DNA of 64,000 nt from NCBI GenBank assembly GCA_013285445.1, contig CP053448.1:2170001-2234000 (forward strand), written 5' to 3'. Positions 26,758 through 35,028 of the stretch are shown piece by piece. A model generated the notes under the pieces. It saw only the letters and a list, made by a program, of their open reading frames with translations, had not been told where the DNA came from and made no database searches. Positions within the stretch are counted from its first letter, which is position 1. Each line of letters opens with the position of its first letter. A program made the position numbers and the translations under genes. Source of the DNA: Pseudomonadota bacterium. GTDB lineage: Bacteria > Pseudomonadota > Gammaproteobacteria > Xanthomonadales > Wenzhouxiangellaceae.

Positions 26758-26790
26758 TGAGGCTAAAGGATCAAGGTGAAAGGTAAAAAG
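26758..26790. repeat. Purine-rich tract before dehydratase gene
   Basis: TGAGGCTAAAGGATCAAGG and TGAAAGGTAAAAAG units run straight into the ATG at 26791. GAAAGG about 7 bases before the ATG can act as ribosome-binding site, so the tract is part of the translation signal. Confidence 0.55.
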
Positions 26791-27972
26791 ATGTTGGATT
26801 TGATTAATCGGGATGAGGAGTTGTTCGGGTCTGACGTTCGGGCGCGGGAGGGGGAGTTGTCGGCGCTTGTGGCTGAGTCTCGATTTCTTGTGATTGGGGG
26901 TGCGGGCTCTATTGGGCAGGCGGTGGTCAAGGAGATCTTTCGGAGGAACCCGAGAGTGCTTCATGTAGTCGACATATCCGAAAACAACATGGTCGAGCTG
27001 GTGCGGGATCTGCGGTCTTCGCTGGGGTATATCGACGGGGATTTTCGGACCTTTGCCATTGACTGTGGGGCGCGTGAGTTTGCGGCGTTGATGGCCGCGG
27101 GTGACGGGTACGACTATGTGCTGAATCTTTCGGCACTCAAGCACGTGCGCTCGGAGAAGGATCCGTTCACGCTGATGCGGATGATCGAGGTGAACGTGTT
27201 CAATACGGTGGCCACGCTGGCGCAAGCGCGCGAGCGCGGGGCGAGCAAGTATTTCTGTGTTTCGACCGACAAGGCGGCCAACCCGGTGAACATGATGGGG
27301 GCGAGCAAGCGGATCATGGAGATGTTCCTGATGCGGGAGAGCCGCACCCTGCCCGTCTCCACGGCGCGCTTTGCCAACGTGGCGTTTTCTGATGGGTCGC
27401 TGCTGCACGGCTTCAACCAGCGCCTGGCCAAGCGCCAGCCGATTGCCGCGCCCAACGACGTGCGGCGCTATTTCATCACGCCTAAGGAGTCGGGTGAGTT
27501 GTGCCTGATGTCGTGCCTGCTGGGCGAGAATCGGGACATCTTCTTCCCCAAGCTCTCCGAGGCGCTGCATCTGACGCGCTTTTCGGATATTGCGGTGCGC
27601 TACCTGGAAGCGCGCGGGTTCGAGCCCTACGAGTGCGACAGCGAGGACGAGGCGCGGGACAGGGCCGAGGAGTTGATTGCCGACGGGAAGTGGCCGGTGT
27701 ATTTCTTCAAGAGCGATACGACGGGGGAGAAGGATTTCGAGGAATTTTATACGGGGGAAGAAGACATTGACTGGGGGCGGTTTGAGACGATTGGGGTGAT
27801 TCGGAATCCGGTCGAGTTTGACGAGGCCATGCTGAATCATTTTGTGGAATGTATCGAGGGGATGCGGGCGCGTGGGGCTTGGGAGAAAGCGGAGATTGTT
27901 GAGCTTTTTAGTGAAATGATTCCGGAGTTTCGGCACCTGGAGACGGGGAAGTATCTGGATTCAAAAATGTAG
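26791..27972 (+). CDS. PglF-type (retaining) nucleotide-sugar 4,6-dehydratase
   Basis: 393 residues from ATG 26791. Features of the Polysacc_synt_2 family: VIGGAGSIGQAVVKEIF (NAD loop), VVDISENNMVELVRDL, LNLSALKHVRSEKDPFTLMRMIEVN and STDKAANPVNMMGASKRIMEMFL. The usual catalytic Tyr is Met in NMMGASK, as in PglF/CapD-type enzymes that keep the C5 configuration. It would convert UDP-GlcNAc to the 4-keto-6-deoxy sugar. It lacks the N-terminal membrane and Rossmann half found in PglF. The matching aminotransferase is 8.9 kb away at 36898, beyond the accessory island. The exact nucleotide sugar is inferred. Confidence 0.85.
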   Translation: MLDLINRDEELFGSDVRAREGELSALVAESRFLVIGGAGSIGQAVVKEIFRRNPRVLHVVDISENNMVELVRDLRSSLGYIDGDFRTFAIDCGAREFAALMAAGDGYDYVLNLSALKHVRSEKDPFTLMRMIEVNVFNTVATLAQARERGASKYFCVSTDKAANPVNMMGASKRIMEMFLMRESRTLPVSTARFANVAFSDGSLLHGFNQRLAKRQPIAAPNDVRRYFITPKESGELCLMSCLLGENRDIFFPKLSEALHLTRFSDIAVRYLEARGFEPYECDSEDEARDRAEELIADGKWPVYFFKSDTTGEKDFEEFYTGEEDIDWGRFETIGVIRNPVEFDEAMLNHFVECIEGMRARGAWEKAEIVELFSEMIPEFRHLETGKYLDSKM

Positions 27973-28140
27973 GTTGAAGGCGAAAGGAACAAGGCTAAAG
28001 GGAAAAGGAAAAAGGTGAAAGGTTAAGGGGCTAAAGGCGAAAGGGGAAGGAGGCCAAAGGCTCAAGGTCTGAGGGGGAAAGGTCCCAAGGGAAAACGGGT
28101 TAATGGGGAACGGACGAGCGTTGAACGGTGAAAGGCGGAA
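27970..28140. repeat. Purine-rich degenerate repeat tract (longest)
   Basis: About 170 bp of AAGGCGAAAGGAACAAGGC, TAAAGGGAAAAGGAAAAAGG, GGCTCAAGGTCTGAGGGGG and GTTAATGGGGAACGG-like units. It fills the gap between the dehydratase stop and the convergent PIN-toxin gene and marks the left edge of the accessory island. Confidence 0.65.
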
Positions 28141-28169
28141 GGCTGAGGGAGGAATTTTGGGTGCGGGGA

Positions 28170-28610
28170 TCAGGGGAGTTCGTTGATTGAGTGGGTGAAG
28201 GGGTTGATGATGGTCAGGTTGTTGATGGTGTGTTCGGGTTGAAGGTCTTCGGATAGCAGGTACTGGCATTTGGCGCGTTGGGCTGCGGCGAGTATCAGGA
28301 TATCCCACCAGGAGTAGTTGGTCTGGTCTTCCAGTGCCCAGGCGAGCTCCATCACTTCCAGGTCGATGTCGACGGGCTGCCATGTATGGAGGTCACGTAT
28401 ATCGGCACGCGCTTTCTCCGGCGGGAGGCCGGGTTCGAGTTTGCGGGTGACAACTTGATAGTATTCCTTGAGCACTTGTGTGCTAATTCGCCCGGATCGC
28501 GTATTCCACAGGTGTCGCAGCCAGTCACGCGCCACGCTGTGTTTTTGAGAATGGCCGGGGTCGCAGGCGTAGACCAGGATATTGGTATCAACGAAGCAGA
28601 TCGCGGTCAT
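28170..28610 (-). CDS. vapC: PIN-domain toxin (VapC-like)
   Basis: 146 residues. First conserved Asp in ICFVDTNILVYACDP, Glu in STQVLKEYYQVV, acidic residue near ALEDQTNYSWWDILILAAAQRAKCQYLLSEDLQ: the PIN active site is complete. Family members are Mg-dependent RNases. It overlaps the upstream antitoxin gene by 23 bp, the normal order for VapBC on this strand. Confidence 0.9.
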   Translation of the reverse strand: MTAICFVDTNILVYACDPGHSQKHSVARDWLRHLWNTRSGRISTQVLKEYYQVVTRKLEPGLPPEKARADIRDLHTWQPVDIDLEVMELAWALEDQTNYSWWDILILAAAQRAKCQYLLSEDLQPEHTINNLTIINPFTHSINELP

Positions 28611-28830
28611 ACAGGCTCTCGCGCGTGGGGTAGGCTTTTCCGGGTTTGGTCAGGGGGCTGCGTTGGCGGCTGAAGAAGCGGTCGGCAGCGGCATCGAGTC
28701 TGGATTCGCGCTGGCGGTATTCGGCCAGCATTTCTCCAACCAGGCGCGACACGCTGGTGTTGCGACGCGCGGCTTCCATGCGGGCCCAGCGAGCGGTTTC
28801 GGGATCAAGGGTGATAGTGACGTTCTTCAT
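28588..28830 (-). CDS. Ribbon-helix-helix antitoxin (VapB/CopG-like)
   Basis: 80 residues from ATG 28830. MKNVTITLDPETARWARMEA followed by RRNTSVSRLVGEMLAEY is a ribbon-helix-helix DNA-binding domain; the basic C-terminal tail (SRQRSPLTKPGKAYPTRE) would bind the toxin. A perfect palindrome lies directly upstream (28833-28845), probably its own operator. Confidence 0.88.
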   Translation of the reverse strand: MKNVTITLDPETARWARMEAARRNTSVSRLVGEMLAEYRQRESRLDAAADRFFSRQRSPLTKPGKAYPTRESLYDRDLLR

Positions 28831-28832
28831 GA

Positions 28833-28845
28833 CACGAAGTTCGTG
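28833..28845. promoter_or_regulatory. Palindromic operator next to antitoxin start
   Basis: CACGAA-G-TTCGTG, a perfect 6-1-6 palindrome, lies 2 bases from the antitoxin ATG on the minus strand. It would overlap the ribosome-binding region, so antitoxin binding could block transcription or translation. Confidence 0.55.
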
Positions 28846-28879
28846 GGGCACGGGGTTAGTGTAAGGGCGCGGGTGGGAG

Positions 28880-29026
28880 AGTGCAAGGTGAAGGGAGCTA
28901 GGCGAAGGGGGTCAGGAGAAAGGGGAAAGGAAAAGCGGGTTCCGGCTTCGCCTGCGGCTACGCCGTGACAGGTCCGGGTTCCGGGCCGTGACGGGTTACG
29001 CTTTACGGTTTACGGTTTGCGGAGGC
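28880..29026. repeat. Degenerate repeat tracts (AAGGGG and TTACGG types)
   Basis: Two styles follow each other: GGTGAAGGGAGCTAGGCGAAGGG with AGGAGAAAGGGGAAAGGAAAAG up to about 28945, then GTTACGCTTTACGG and TTTACGGTTTGCGG at 28996-29022. The TTACGG style recurs at 31497, 32622 and 34309. Confidence 0.6.
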
Positions 29027-29045
29027 AATGCGGTACGGAATACAT

Positions 29046-29349
29046 CGGGTTGCGGGTTCGCAACAGTTCGGACTGATGTCCGGCATTTCCCAATCGCTGG
29101 CCGGCCGCTCGGCATTTCTGGAATTGTTGCCCTTGAGCCAGTCGGAGCTGGATGCCGGTGAATTGGCCCCGGCGGGGCTTTACTCCCGGATTCATGCGGG
29201 TGGTTACCCTGCCCTGTTCGACCGGCCGCTTGTACGGCGTCACTGGTTCCCTGCTTATGTGACGGCCTACGTGGAAAGAGACGTGCGCCAGTTGATCAAG
29301 GTAATGGATCTCGATACCTTCCAGCGTTTTGTCCGGCTCTGTGCCGGGC
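29046..29349 (+). pseudogene. DUF4143 ATPase fragment
   Basis: The translation GSQQFGLMSGISQSLAGRS, AFLELLPLSQSEL, then RRHWFPAYVTAYVERDVRQL and DLDTFQRFVRLCAGRS matches the junction and start of the DUF4143 domain of AAA-type ATPases related to defence and toxin loci. The Walker-containing N-terminal part is absent: upstream is repeat sequence. The C-terminal part is cut where the first REP-like hairpin of the array starts (29358). Full proteins have about 400 residues; about 100 remain. Confidence 0.75.
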
Positions 29350-29357
29350 GCAGTTGT

Positions 29358-31388
29358 CCGTCGCGGATGCGACCGCGACCTACGCATTCGGTGCCACCGT
29401 CACGGTCGATGCCCGCGGGTGGGCACCGGTGCCATCGTCACGGCCGATGCCCGCATGTAGGTCGGGGCCGCGTCCCCGACGGGCGAGGCTTGAGATCGGT
29501 GTGGTGGTTGATGCGATGTCGTCCGTCGCGGATGCGACCGCGACCTACGCATTCGGTGCCACCGTCACGGGCGATGCCCGCGAGTGGGCACCGGTGCCAT
29601 CGTCACGGACGATGCCATTGCGAACCCACCCCGCATGTAGGTCGGGGCCGCGTCCCCGACGGGCGAGGCTTGAGATCGGTGTGGTGGTTGATGCGATGTC
29701 GTCCGTCGCGGATGCGACCGCGACCTACGCATTCGGTGCCACCGTCACGGGCGATGCCATTGCGAACCCGGCCCGCGTGTAGGTCGGGGCCGCGTCCCCG
29801 ACGGGCGAGGTGGGGAACCGGAACGCGCAGCGGGGCAACCCCCAACCCGCGCATTCGGTGCCACCGTCACGGGCGATGCCCGCGGGTGGGTCGGGGCCGC
29901 GTCCCCGACGGGCGAGGTGGGGAATCGGAACGCGTGGCGGGACAACCCCCAACCCGCGCATTCGGCGGCACCGTCACGGCCGATGCCCGCGTGTAGTCGG
30001 GGCCGCGTCCCCGACGGGCGAGGCTTGAGATCGGTGTGGTGGTTGATGCGATGTCGTCCGTCGCGGATGCGACCGCGACCTACGCATTCGGTGCCACCGT
30101 CACGGTCGATGCCCGCGGGTGGGCACCGGTGCCATCGTCACGGACGATGCCATTGCGAACCCGGCCCGCATGTAGGTCGGGGCCGCGCCCCCGACGGGCG
30201 AGGTGGGGAACCGGAACGCGTGGCGGGACAACCCCCAACCCGCGCATTTGGCGGCACCATCACGGCCGATGCCCGCATGTAGGTCGGGGCCGCGTCCCCG
30301 ACGGGCGAGGTGGGGAATCGGAACGCGTGGCGGGACAACCCCCAACCCGCGCATTCGGCGGCACCATCACGGACGATGCCCGCGTGTAGGTCGGGGCCGC
30401 GTCCCCGACGGACGAGGCTTGAGATCGGTGTGGTGGTTGATGCGATGTCGTCCGTCGCGGATGCGACCGCGACCTACGCATTCGGTGCCACCGTCACGGG
30501 CGATGCCCGCGGGTGGGCACCGGTGCCATCGTCACGGACGATGCCATTGCGAACCCACCCCGCATGTAGGTCGGGGCCGCGTCCCCGACGGGCGAGGCTT
30601 GAGATCGGTGTGGTGGTTGATGCGATGTCGTCCGTCGCGGATGCGACCGCGACCTACGCATTCGGCGGCACCGTCACGGGCGATGCCCGCGGGTGGGCAC
30701 CGGTGCCATCGTCACGGACGATGCCATTGCGAACCCACCCCGCGTGTAGGTCGGGGCCGCGTCCCCGACGGGCGAGGCTTGAGATCGGTGTGGTGGTTGA
30801 TGCGATGTCGTCTACGCATTCGGTGCCACCGTCACGGGCGATGCCCGCGGGTGGGCACCGGTGCCATCGTCACGGACGATGCCATTGCGAACCCGGCCCG
30901 CGTGTAGGTCGGGGCCGCGTCCCCGACGGGCGAGGTGGGGAACCGGAACGCGCGGCGGGACAACCCCAACCCGCGCATTCGGCGGCACCATCACGGGCGA
31001 TGCCCGCGTGTAGGTCGGGGCCGCGTCCCCGACGGGCGAGGTGGGGAATCGGAACGCGTGGCGGGACAACCCCCAACCCGCGCATTTGGCGGCACCGCCA
31101 CGGGCGATGCCCGCATGTAGGTCGGGGCCGCGTCCCCGACGGACGAGGCTTGAGATCGGTGTGGTGGTTGATGCGATGTCGTCCGTCGCGGATGCGACCG
31201 CGACCTACGCATTCGGTGCCACCGTCACGGGCGATGCCCGCGGGTGGGCACCGGTGCCATCGTCACGGACGATGCCATTGCGAACCCACCCCGCATGTAG
31301 GTCGGGGCCGCGTCCCCGACGGGCGAGGCTTGAGATCGGTGTGGTGGTTGATGCGATGTCGTCCGTCGCGGATGCGACCGCGACCTAC
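29358..31388. repeat. REP-like hairpin array 1 (107/180 bp units)
   Basis: About 2 kb of tandem units. Type A hairpin: GTAG, then stem GTCGGGG, loop CCGCGT, stem CCCCGAC; about 14 copies, starting at 29457. Type B, in the opposite direction: stem GTCGCGG, loop ATGCGA, stem CCGCGAC, then CTAC; eight full copies from 29358 to 31388. Units repeat at about 107 bp (A only) or exactly 180 bp (A plus B), for example 29457 to 29637. Between them lie conserved linkers with GGTGGTTGATGCGATGTCGT or CGGGACAACCCCCAACCC. Long reading frames cross it in all phases but are produced by the periodicity and should not be called genes. Confidence 0.92.
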
Positions 31389-31553
31389 GCGCGCTAGATC
31401 GAGTCGCTTCGCCTCACCTCCGATCAGGCGGAGGGTTTTGCTAGAAGGCTGGCCGGGAGAGTGGCGCTTTAGAGAAGGTATCAGGAAGAAGCGACGGGTT
31501 ACGGGTTACGGGTTCCGGGAGCCGTTTGTTTACGGCTGGACTCTGGTTCGTGT
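31389..31553. other. Gap with no gene seen
   Basis: Follows array 1. It contains GATCAGGCGGAGGG and a short GGTTACGGGTTACGGGTTCC tract at 31497-31516. No RNA gene or coding frame is convincing. Confidence 0.5.
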
Positions 31554-31582
31554 AAAATACGACTCACTATGAGTCATATTTT
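31554..31582. promoter_or_regulatory. Inverted repeat operator before DUF433 gene
   Basis: Left arm AAAATACGACTC (31554-31565) and right arm GAGTCATATTTT (31571-31582) are inverted copies with one mismatch and a 5 bp spacer, ending 5 bases before the ATG at 31588. A likely autoregulatory site. The left arm plus spacer contains AATACGACTCACTAT, which equals the core of the phage T7 promoter; this may be chance. Confidence 0.55.
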
Positions 31583-31587
31583 TTGTC

Positions 31588-32205
31588 ATGAGTACTGAAA
31601 TTGAAACACGCGTAGCGGCGACGGTTGCCGGACAGACTCCCAAGGCCATTCGGCAGGAGTTTCAGCGGGTACTGAAGCGATCTGCTGTTTCCGCGGGCCG
31701 TGCCCGTCTGCAGCTCAGCTTCCGGGATGTGATTTACTTCTGTTTCAAAAAAGAACTGGAGCAGGAAGGCATCAGTGTAGGCCCTGACGAGCGGCGCGAG
31801 CTGTATTCCGTTTTCAGGCGCAATGTGGCGCATTCGGGTCGCTGGAGACGCGACGGACAACAACTGAAGCGGAGCGGAAACGTTCCCGTTGTCTTCGATC
31901 TCGGTCCAATCATCAACCGATCAAGCTCGGAGCTACGCGCCTACAGGCTGGGTTCGACCCGCATCGAGCGCAATCCTGAGATCTGCGGTGGCCAGCCGGT
32001 TTTCCGGGGTACGCGAGTGCCGGTCCAGCAGGTGGTCGAGCAGATCCGGCAAGGGGTGCCGGTTGAGCAACTTCGCGAAGACTATCCGGCGCTGGATCGT
32101 GCAGCACTTTCCTATGCTGCGCTGAAAGCCCGTATGGGCAACGACCCAGGGCGTCCTCCTGGCCGTTTGCAGATCAGACGTGCTGCCGGTGAAGCTGCTG
32201 ATTGA
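31588..32205 (+). CDS. DUF433 antitoxin (VapB45-like)
   Basis: 205 residues. The C-terminal domain, RIERNPEICGGQPVFRGTRVPVQQVVEQIRQGVPVEQLREDYPALDRAALSYAA, is DUF433, a winged-helix-like DNA-binding domain used by antitoxins of PIN-like toxins. The N-terminal 120 residues (LQLSFRDVIYFCFKKELEQEG) resemble the dimerising half of the VapB45 type. It overlaps the toxin gene by 26 bp. Confidence 0.85.
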   Translation: MSTEIETRVAATVAGQTPKAIRQEFQRVLKRSAVSAGRARLQLSFRDVIYFCFKKELEQEGISVGPDERRELYSVFRRNVAHSGRWRRDGQQLKRSGNVPVVFDLGPIINRSSSELRAYRLGSTRIERNPEICGGQPVFRGTRVPVQQVVEQIRQGVPVEQLREDYPALDRAALSYAALKARMGNDPGRPPGRLQIRRAAGEAAD

Positions 32206-32560
32206 CGAAAACCTGTCCCCGCTTCTTGCGCAATGGGCCAACCAGGCAGGATTTCCCTCACAAGCAGTCAGGGATGCAGGCCTTATGGGGCAACCGGATA
32301 TCCACGTCTGGCAGCACGCCTGGCGATATGACCAGGTCGTTGTCACACTGAATATGGGTGATTTCCTCAACCTGGCGCGTAATATCGAACTCCACCCCGG
32401 AGTGATTGCGCTACGCGAAGCTGGGCTCAGCCGTGAAGACCAATGGCAACGCCTTTGCCAGGCGCTGGAATGGGCAGACGACCGCTGTGGCGGTGACCTT
32501 GTCAACAAGGTGCTGGAAGTGTGTGGTGACGGTGACCTGGAGATACATGACGTGCCTTGA
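32180..32560 (+). CDS. DUF5615 PIN-like toxin
   Basis: 126 residues from GTG 32180 (GTG 32189 also possible). KLLIDENLSPLLAQWANQAGF with its Asp-Glu, DIHVWQHAWRYDQVVVTLNMGDFLNLA and the Asp after it form the reduced PIN-like active site of DUF5615 proteins (VapC45/Mut7-C relatives). Paired with the DUF433 gene in the normal order. Confidence 0.85.
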   Translation: MLPVKLLIDENLSPLLAQWANQAGFPSQAVRDAGLMGQPDIHVWQHAWRYDQVVVTLNMGDFLNLARNIELHPGVIALREAGLSREDQWQRLCQALEWADDRCGGDLVNKVLEVCGDGDLEIHDVP

Positions 32561-32606
32561 CGAGCGATGCATGAAAATGGCGTTAGGGTTCTTTAAAAAG
32601 GGTTTC

Positions 32607-32642
32607 AGGAAGAAGCGACGGGTTACGGGTTACGGGTTACGG
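32607..32642. repeat. GGTTACGG tandem tract
   Basis: CAGGAAGAAGCGACGGGTTACGGGTTACGGGTTACGG-type sequence, nearly identical to the piece at 31481-31510 (both begin CAGGAAGAAGCGACGGGTTA). The shared 5' part shows that the two tracts are copies, not only similar in composition. Confidence 0.65.
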
Positions 32643-32645
32643 GGT

Positions 32646-32924
32646 TCAGCTTTTGGGGACGAAGCCGGTTTTCAGGCCGAAGATTTCGGCGATGTTGTTC
32701 AGTGTGGTGACGGTGGGGTTGCCTTTGCCGGATTCGATTTGGCGCAGGGCCTGTACGCTGATGCCGCGGTGGCGGGCGAATTCGGGTTGGGTGAGGCCGC
32801 TGATGTGACGCATTCGGCGGACGGCTTCGCCGATTTCGATGCGGCCACTGGCCAGATCGCGGTGGAGTTGGTTGAGTTGCTCGCGGGCTTGTTGCGGATC
32901 GGGTCTGGCTGGATTGCGCGGCAT
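32646..32924 (-). CDS. XRE-family antitoxin (HipB-like)
   Basis: 92 residues. Helix-turn-helix block IGEAVRRMRHISGLTQPEFARHRGISVQALRQIESGKGNPTVTTLNNIAEIFGL. It follows the HipA-like gene with a 1 bp gap on the minus strand, so the toxin gene comes first, the reverse of the classical hipBA order. It should bind the operon promoter and hold HipA inactive. Confidence 0.85.
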   Translation of the reverse strand: MPRNPARPDPQQAREQLNQLHRDLASGRIEIGEAVRRMRHISGLTQPEFARHRGISVQALRQIESGKGNPTVTTLNNIAEIFGLKTGFVPKS

Positions 32925-32925
32925 G

Positions 32926-34218
32926 TCAGTTCAACCTCGCCAGGGACTCGGCCTGGGCGTCGATGGATGGTTTGCAGGCTTTGATGATTTCGGCATCGAC
33001 GCCTGCATTGGCGGCCAGATCAGCCAGTTGCCCGATTTGTTCGGCAAACTGTTTTAGTGACTGCACCAGATCCCGCCGTTCTGCATCGTCCAGTTCCAGA
33101 TGCGCAACGATCTCCGGCCACTCGCGCAGGTTGCGGCCATCAGCATCGACCCAGTGAAGCGCTCGCGGGATGAGTTCGGGGTCACGATACATCGGCGCGA
33201 AGTCAAACAGGGGCGTCAGCCGGATGCTGCCGTCGGCTCGCCGCTGAACGGCATGGTTGCGGGCATGGTTGTCGGTGTTGCGCAGGGCGCGATTGAGAAC
33301 GTCGCGCTTTATGAATTCGCGGGTGTCGGCTTCGGGGGCGTCGGAATGACGCCGCAGTGCTTCGAGCAGGCGGTTCAGGTTGGCGGGCACGCCAAACCCT
33401 TGCAAGCCCGCCAGGCTGGCCAGGCTCTCCTGCGCCAGGCGCTGGACGCCTTCGCGGGTGACCCGGCGGTCAAATCTTGGCAGCAGCAACCAGCGACCGT
33501 GCTGTTCAATCCTCTCGGCGGCGTAAACATCGAGTCCGCAGGCGGCCGCCACGCGCAGGTAAGCCGCTTCGTTGCGAAGAATCAGTTCGTCGTCACGGTG
33601 ACGACCGCGCGGCCCTTTGACCAGCCAGTGAGAGCCCGCCCGTTCATCCGGCAGGGCCAGGTCGGGGTGCAAACGGCCTTCAGGGTCCATGGTCAACAAG
33701 AATTTGGGCGCCATGCCCTGAACGCCCGTTGTGCCCGAGGCCAGCATGGAATGCGTGGCCAGATACTCCACCACCGCTTCTTTACGATCGGCAAGCTCGC
33801 GAAAGCTGAAGCCCGCATCGGCGCCGGCCGGTGGCGGGTTCCGTCGGGCGTGGTCGGCCTGGAAAGCCACGGCCTGATCGATGCGCAGTGCGCCGATGGG
33901 GTTGAAGGCACCGTTTAGCAGCAGCGGCAGGGCCAGGCCGTCGTGATCGCGAAGGTCGAGCAGCTGCACAAGAAGGCGCCTGCCCTGCCCCTGCGGCACC
34001 AGATCGTAGAGAAATGCCGGCATCCTGGGCCTGGGGTCATTGCCGAGATCGGTGATCAGCCTCACCGGCAGCGTCAGCGAAACCGGCCAGGGGTCGGGGT
34101 CGCCGAATACGTAGTCCGGCAGGTACTCCACGCGAGCGTGCTCGTCAGCCAGCGGCTCGATGCGGGCAGCGGGTATCCAGCGGCCGTCGCAGTGGATCTG
34201 GATGATGGGTTGGGTCAT
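32926..34218 (-). CDS. hipA: HipA-like Ser/Thr kinase toxin
   Basis: 430 residues. N-terminal subdomain with YLPDYV and LPVRL; conserved GMAPKFLL region; phosphate-binding WLVKGPRGRHRDDELILRNEAAYLRVAAACGLDV; catalytic RDVLNRALRNTDNHARNHAV (Asn-x-Asp-Asn) and the metal-binding RLTPLFDFAPMYRD. All key kinase residues are present, so it looks active. HipA kinases phosphorylate glutamyl-tRNA synthetase or related targets and cause growth arrest. AT-rich bases at 34227-34253 just upstream are a likely promoter. Confidence 0.9.
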   Translation of the reverse strand: MTQPIIQIHCDGRWIPAARIEPLADEHARVEYLPDYVFGDPDPWPVSLTLPVRLITDLGNDPRPRMPAFLYDLVPQGQGRRLLVQLLDLRDHDGLALPLLLNGAFNPIGALRIDQAVAFQADHARRNPPPAGADAGFSFRELADRKEAVVEYLATHSMLASGTTGVQGMAPKFLLTMDPEGRLHPDLALPDERAGSHWLVKGPRGRHRDDELILRNEAAYLRVAAACGLDVYAAERIEQHGRWLLLPRFDRRVTREGVQRLAQESLASLAGLQGFGVPANLNRLLEALRRHSDAPEADTREFIKRDVLNRALRNTDNHARNHAVQRRADGSIRLTPLFDFAPMYRDPELIPRALHWVDADGRNLREWPEIVAHLELDDAERRDLVQSLKQFAEQIGQLADLAANAGVDAEIIKACKPSIDAQAESLARLN

Positions 34219-34370
34219 GGGGGGAGTTTATCATTTATTTTGATGGGTAAATAGACGCACCCGGATCGCTATTTGGGTGTTTAAATGAAGGTTTCAGGCA
34301 AAATAAGGGGTTACGGGTTCGGGGTTCGGGCGCGGGGGGGGGGCTGCGCCGCGGTCTGGACTGAACGCGT

Positions 34371-34395
34371 TTTGTATATTACAGTCATATACAAA
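34371..34395. promoter_or_regulatory. Perfect palindromic operator overlapping brnT start
   Basis: TTTGTATAT (34371-34379) and ATATACAAA (34387-34395) are perfect 9 bp inverted arms with a 7 bp spacer. The last A is the first base of the brnT ATG, so a bound repressor would cover the start codon. TATATT at 34375-34380 could be a -10 box, leaving a very short leader. Confidence 0.65.
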
Positions 34396-34727
34396 TGATT
34401 GACTGGACTCGGGTCAAGGGATTCGACTGGGATGCCGGGAATGCCCGCAAGAGCGTGGACAAGCATGGTGTCAGCCAGTCACAGGCCGAACAGGTGTTTT
34501 TCGGCCAGCCATTGTTGATTGCACCCGACACTCAGCACAGCGAAGAAGAGCGGCGCTGGCATGCCCTGGGGCAAACGCTGGACCAGCGGTTCTTGCACGT
34601 GACGTTCACGCTTCGCGAAGCGGGCACATTGATTCGCGTGATTTCGGCGCGGCCAATGCATCGGAAGGAGAGACAGCACTATGCCAAAGCACATCAAGCG
34701 CCCACCGGAATTCAAGACGGAAGCTGA
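34395..34727 (+). CDS. brnT: BrnT toxin
   Basis: 110 residues. VKGFDWDAGNARKSVDKHGVSQSQAEQVFFGQPLLI, then RRWHALGQTLDQRFLHVTFTLREAGTLIRVISARPMHRKERQHY, the full BrnT pattern with the basic residues needed for RNA cleavage. BrnT is a RelE-like ribonuclease induced by stress in Brucella. It overlaps the antitoxin gene by 47 bp. Confidence 0.92.
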   Translation: MIDWTRVKGFDWDAGNARKSVDKHGVSQSQAEQVFFGQPLLIAPDTQHSEEERRWHALGQTLDQRFLHVTFTLREAGTLIRVISARPMHRKERQHYAKAHQAPTGIQDGS

Positions 34728-34950
34728 GGAGCGGGCTTTCTGGGAATCGCACGATTCCAGTGAGTACGTGGACTGGAGCCGGGCGCGATCGGTGCGCATG
34801 CCGAACCTGAAGCCGTCGACGAAGACGATTTCGCTTCGCCTGCCCGAGTCGTTGCTCGAGCGCATCAAGATCGAGGCCAACAAGCGGGATATGCCTTATC
34901 AGAGTTTGATCAAGGCCTGGTTGGCGGAGGATGTTGAAAACAGGTCTTAG
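34681..34950 (+). CDS. brnA: BrnA antitoxin
   Basis: 89 residues. EFKTEAEERAFWESHDSSEYVDWSRARSVRMPNLKPSTKTISLRLPESLLERIKIEANKRDMPYQSLIKAWLAE: toxin-binding N-terminus and ribbon-helix-helix C-terminus in the normal BrnA order. It probably represses the operon through the palindrome at 34371. Array 2 begins soon after its stop. Confidence 0.92.
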   Translation: MPKHIKRPPEFKTEAEERAFWESHDSSEYVDWSRARSVRMPNLKPSTKTISLRLPESLLERIKIEANKRDMPYQSLIKAWLAEDVENRS

Positions 34951-35028
34951 GTTTCAGAGTAACCGGTGTTCCGGGTTCCGGGTTTGTCGTATGGCTCCGG
35001 CTGTGAATCGGCGACCCGGAAAAGTCGT

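Noticed and set aside
29358..31388. CRISPR-like appearance of regular repeats
   Set aside because: Units are 107 or 180 bp and the linkers are also repeated, so there are no unique spacers, and no cas gene is present.
32926..34218. Plus-strand open frame at 33100-33918 as a gene
   Set aside because: It is the antisense of the HipA kinase, which carries a complete set of family motifs.
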